Part shown: in pieces, positions 6,906 to 8,641 of the stretch
How the letters are laid out: each line of letters begins with the position of its first letter
How positions within the stretch are numbered: the stretch's first letter is position 1
Assembly: GCA_016195145.1 (NCBI GenBank)
Contig: JACQAF010000106.1
Location: forward strand, 1 to 8,641
Direction of reading: 5' to 3'
DNA: 8,641 nucleotides
Source: Rhodospirillales bacterium
GTDB taxonomy: Bacteria; Pseudomonadota; Alphaproteobacteria; CACIAM-22H2
Made by a program: the position numbers and the translations under genes
The notes under the pieces: generated by a model
What the model was told of the DNA's origin: nothing
Seen by the model: the letters and a program-made list of their open reading frames with translations, nothing else
The model's database searches: none

Positions 6906-7637
6906 ATGTGGACAGATGTCGTCGATCTCAGGGATTTCTACGCCTCGTCGCTAGGCCAGGCGGCGCGGCGAATCATCCGCCGGCGCTTGCGGGCGATGTG
7001 GCCCGATCTTTCCGGCCAGTGCGTGCTCGGGCTCGGCTACGCGACGCCGTATCTGCGCCCATTCGCCGCCGAGGCTGGCCGCGTCATCGCCATGATGCCG
7101 GGGGCGCAAGGGGTGCTCCACTGGCCGTATGAAGGGCCGAACGCGGCAGCACTGGTCGAAGAGGCCGAGCTGCCGCTGCCCGACATGTCGGTCGACCGGG
7201 TGTTGCTGGTCCATGCCATCGAGCATGCCGAACAGTTGCGGCCGTTCTTGCGCGAAATCTGGCGGGTACTGGCGGGGAACGGCCGGCTGATCGTCGTCGC
7301 GCCGAACCGCCGCGGCATCTGGGCGCGGCTCGACCGGACCCCGTTCGGCCATGGTCATCCCTATACGACAGGCCAGTTGTCGCGGCTGCTGCGCGACAAT
7401 CTGTTTACTCCGCTCGAAACTAGCACGGCCCTCTATACGCCGCCCTTCGCCTCGCGGCTGTGGCTGACCTCGGCCGGGGCGTGGGAGCGGGCCGGCGCAC
7501 GCTGGTTCCCACGCTTTGCCGGCGTGGTCATGGTCGAGGCGAGCAAGACGCTTTATGCGCCGACGACGGTTCTCGCATCGGCGATACGCCGGCGTCAGCC
7601 GGCCGTGGCGCCGCCGGGGCTGGCCCATCGCGGATAG
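6906..7637 (+). CDS. Methyltransferase-fold protein with degenerate SAM motif
   Basis: A 243-residue protein with the general plan of class I SAM-dependent methyltransferases (Methyltransf_11 type). Residues 39-50 stand where motif I should be, but read VLGLGYATPYL: the acidic residue and two glycines of the usual D/ExGxGxG are Gly42, Ala46 and Pro48. The next strand (RVIAMMP) also lacks the usual acidic residue. Later parts are typical: LPLPDMSVDRVLLVHAIEH (89-107), FLREIWRVLAGNGRLIVVAPNRRG (114-137) and a GHPY segment. From memory, proteins with the same altered motif are common in alphaproteobacteria near gloB, so the change looks family-wide, not decay. Substrate unknown; activity uncertain. 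ATG 6906 fits the conserved start MWTDVVDLRDFY; GTG 6864 is a less likely alternative. Divergent from the antiporter, convergent with metW. Confidence 0.87.
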   Translation: MWTDVVDLRDFYASSLGQAARRIIRRRLRAMWPDLSGQCVLGLGYATPYLRPFAAEAGRVIAMMPGAQGVLHWPYEGPNAAALVEEAELPLPDMSVDRVLLVHAIEHAEQLRPFLREIWRVLAGNGRLIVVAPNRRGIWARLDRTPFGHGHPYTTGQLSRLLRDNLFTPLETSTALYTPPFASRLWLTSAGAWERAGARWFPRFAGVVMVEASKTLYAPTTVLASAIRRRQPAVAPPGLAHRG

Positions 7638-7641
7638 CGCA

Positions 7642-7690
7642 GGCCGGAACGGCCAGTCGCAATGCCCACGCGGTATAGCCGTATCTGCGA
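7642..7690. terminator. Hairpin-forming gap between convergent genes, weak terminator candidate
   Basis: The 59-bp gap between the methyltransferase stop and the metW stop holds GGCCG-GAA-CGGCC at 7642-7654 and a wider pair TCGCA (7657-7661) with TGCGA (7686-7690). There is no T run on either strand after the stems, so intrinsic termination is not well supported. The position between convergent genes is the main argument. Confidence 0.25.
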
Positions 7691-7696
7691 TGCCGG

Positions 7697-8338
7697 TCAG
7701 CGCTGATGGAGGACGAACAGCCCTTGCTCGCCGAGGAGATTGGCGAGGATTCCCGGCGCGCGCAGGCCCTTGGGCCGACCGCGGGCGTCGAGCACCATCC
7801 CTTCCTCGACGACAATGCCGAGATCGTCGCACAGCTCGACGAAATCGTCGATCGTGCACAGATGGATATTCGGCGTCTCGTACCAGGCGGTGTCGAGAGA
7901 ATCGGTGACCGGCATCTTGCCGTGCCACAGGAGCTTCAGGCGGACGTGCCAGACGCCGAAATTGGGGAACGAGACGATCGCCCGCCGGCCGATGCGTACG
8001 AGGTGGCCGAGAACGGTTCGCGGATCGTAGGTCGCCTGCAGGGTCTGCGATAGGATGACATAGTCGAAGGCGTTGGACGGATAGTCCTTGAGGTCGGTGT
8101 CGGCGTCGCCCTGGATGACCGACAGGCCCTGGCTGACCGAAGCGTTCACCCCGGCCTGCGACAGCTCGATGCCGCGCCCGTCGACCTGCTTGAAATGGAC
8201 GAGATAATCGAGCAGCGCCCCGTCGCCGCAGCCGACATCGAGCACCCGCGCGCCGGACGCCACCATGTCGGCGATCACCTGGAGATCGACGCGGATCGAG
8301 GATCGCGCACGCGACGTGGCCGCCGGGGGCACGCTCAT
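7697..8338 (-). CDS. metW: Methionine biosynthesis protein MetW
   Basis: A 213-residue class I methyltransferase-fold protein that accompanies MetX in proteobacteria and is needed for, or stimulates, homoserine O-acylation in methionine synthesis. The SAM motif I is intact: ARVLDVGCGDGALLDYL (residues 30-46, Asp34), followed by GIELS with the acidic Glu58. Other MetW hallmarks are DYVILSQTLQATYDP (92-106), GRRAIVSFPNFGVWHVRLKLLWHGKMPVT, WYETPNIHLCTIDDF and a PNLLGEQG-type end (ILANLLGEQGLFVL). Length is normal for the family. The ATG at 8338 overlaps the metX stop as ATGA, and no separate ribosome binding site is seen, so translation is probably coupled to metX. The stop codon is part of a perfect 10-bp palindrome (TCAGCGCTGA, 7697-7706). 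Confidence 0.96.
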   Translation of the reverse strand: MSVPPAATSRARSSIRVDLQVIADMVASGARVLDVGCGDGALLDYLVHFKQVDGRGIELSQAGVNASVSQGLSVIQGDADTDLKDYPSNAFDYVILSQTLQATYDPRTVLGHLVRIGRRAIVSFPNFGVWHVRLKLLWHGKMPVTDSLDTAWYETPNIHLCTIDDFVELCDDLGIVVEEGMVLDARGRPKGLRAPGILANLLGEQGLFVLHQR

Positions 8339-8641
8339 GGGCGCTTCAGGCGGCGATGTTCGGCCGCGCCGTTGAGAAAGCCGGACAGGGTGGCAAAAAA
8401 CTCCGGTTCGTCGAGCAGGAAGGCGTCATGCCCCTTGTCGGTCTTGACCTCGACGAAGCTGACATTGGCCGCGGCCGCGTTGAGGGCGTGGACCAGCGCC
8501 CGGCTCTCGGCGGTCGGGAACAGCCAGTCGCTGGTGAACGAAAATATGCAAAAGCGCGTCTTGGTGCCGCGAAACGCCTCGGCCAGCACGCCGCCGCGCT
8601 CGGCGGCGAGATCGAAATAATCCATCGCCCGGGTGATATAG
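8335..8641 (-). CDS. metX: Homoserine O-acyltransferase MetX, C-terminal part (partial)
   Basis: The right edge cuts this gene; about 102 C-terminal residues are visible, beginning YITRAMDYFDLAAERGG. MetX is an alpha/beta-hydrolase-fold enzyme that transfers an acetyl (or succinyl) group to homoserine, the first committed step of methionine synthesis. Two members of the catalytic triad are present: Asp in TSDWLFP and His in KGHDAFLLDEPEF. The nucleophile Ser and the residues that decide acetyl against succinyl donor lie outside the window. The stop TGA (8337-8335) overlaps the metW start. The segment is co-directional with metW, the common metXW arrangement. Upstream regulation, such as a SAM riboswitch often found before alphaproteobacterial metX, cannot be judged here. 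Confidence 0.95.
   Translation of the reverse strand, partial: YITRAMDYFDLAAERGGVLAEAFRGTKTRFCIFSFTSDWLFPTAESRALVHALNAAAANVSFVEVKTDKGHDAFLLDEPEFFATLSGFLNGAAEHRRLKRP

Noticed and set aside
6951..7928. A 325-codon minus-strand frame opposite the methyltransferase and extending into metW
   Set aside because: No domain is recognisable and it conflicts with two well-supported genes on their proper strands and frames.

Overview
The window is GC-rich chromosomal DNA with strong GC preference at third codon positions. Gene content (metX-metW pair, PleC/DivJ-style sensor kinase, CPA1 antiporter next to gloB, and a methyltransferase-like gene of a type I recall beside gloB) points to an alphaproteobacterium, plausibly Rhodospirillales or Rhizobiales; I cannot fix the genus. 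I see no rRNA, tRNA, CRISPR array, insertion sequence, phage gene or toxin-antitoxin pair. This is mostly core-type metabolism, not an obvious defence or mobile island.

Layout, left to right. (1) 2-331 (+): C-terminal end of an EamA/DMT exporter. Its 3' end overlaps by 14 bp the 3' end of a convergent 414-residue pentapeptide-repeat protein (318-1562, -). (2) About 1563-1900: an AT-rich divergent spacer with several small direct and inverted repeats. (3) About 1783-3025 (+): a sensor histidine kinase with an intact kinase core, but the PAS domain is broken by a reading-frame change near 2068-2083 that also removes a good part of the fold. (4) 3067-6779 (-): a compact same-strand run, transcribed right to left: K+/H+ antiporter (NhaP2/CvrA type), gloB (glyoxalase II), a YibF-like glutathione S-transferase and a Cupin_5 (DUF985) protein. 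(5) 6906-7637 (+): a methyltransferase-fold protein, divergent from the antiporter, with a degenerate SAM-binding motif. (6) 7697-8641 (-): metW and the 3' end of metX, joined by an ATGA stop/start overlap.

How the genes may work together. GloB hydrolyses S-lactoylglutathione, the GST belongs to glutathione chemistry, and K+ efflux coupled to H+ entry is an established protection against methylglyoxal in E. coli (there by the unrelated KefB/KefC). The antiporter-gloB-GST-cupin run therefore reads as a possible electrophile/methylglyoxal response unit; this is inference from order and strand. metX and metW form the usual O-acylhomoserine (methionine) module.

The points most worth a second look are the rearranged PAS domain of the kinase, the antiporter leader (a probable CTG start whose ribosome binding site lies in one arm of a perfect 8-bp inverted repeat), a perfect 7+7 bp inverted repeat touching the gloB start codon, and the methyltransferase-like protein that has lost the SAM-motif residues.
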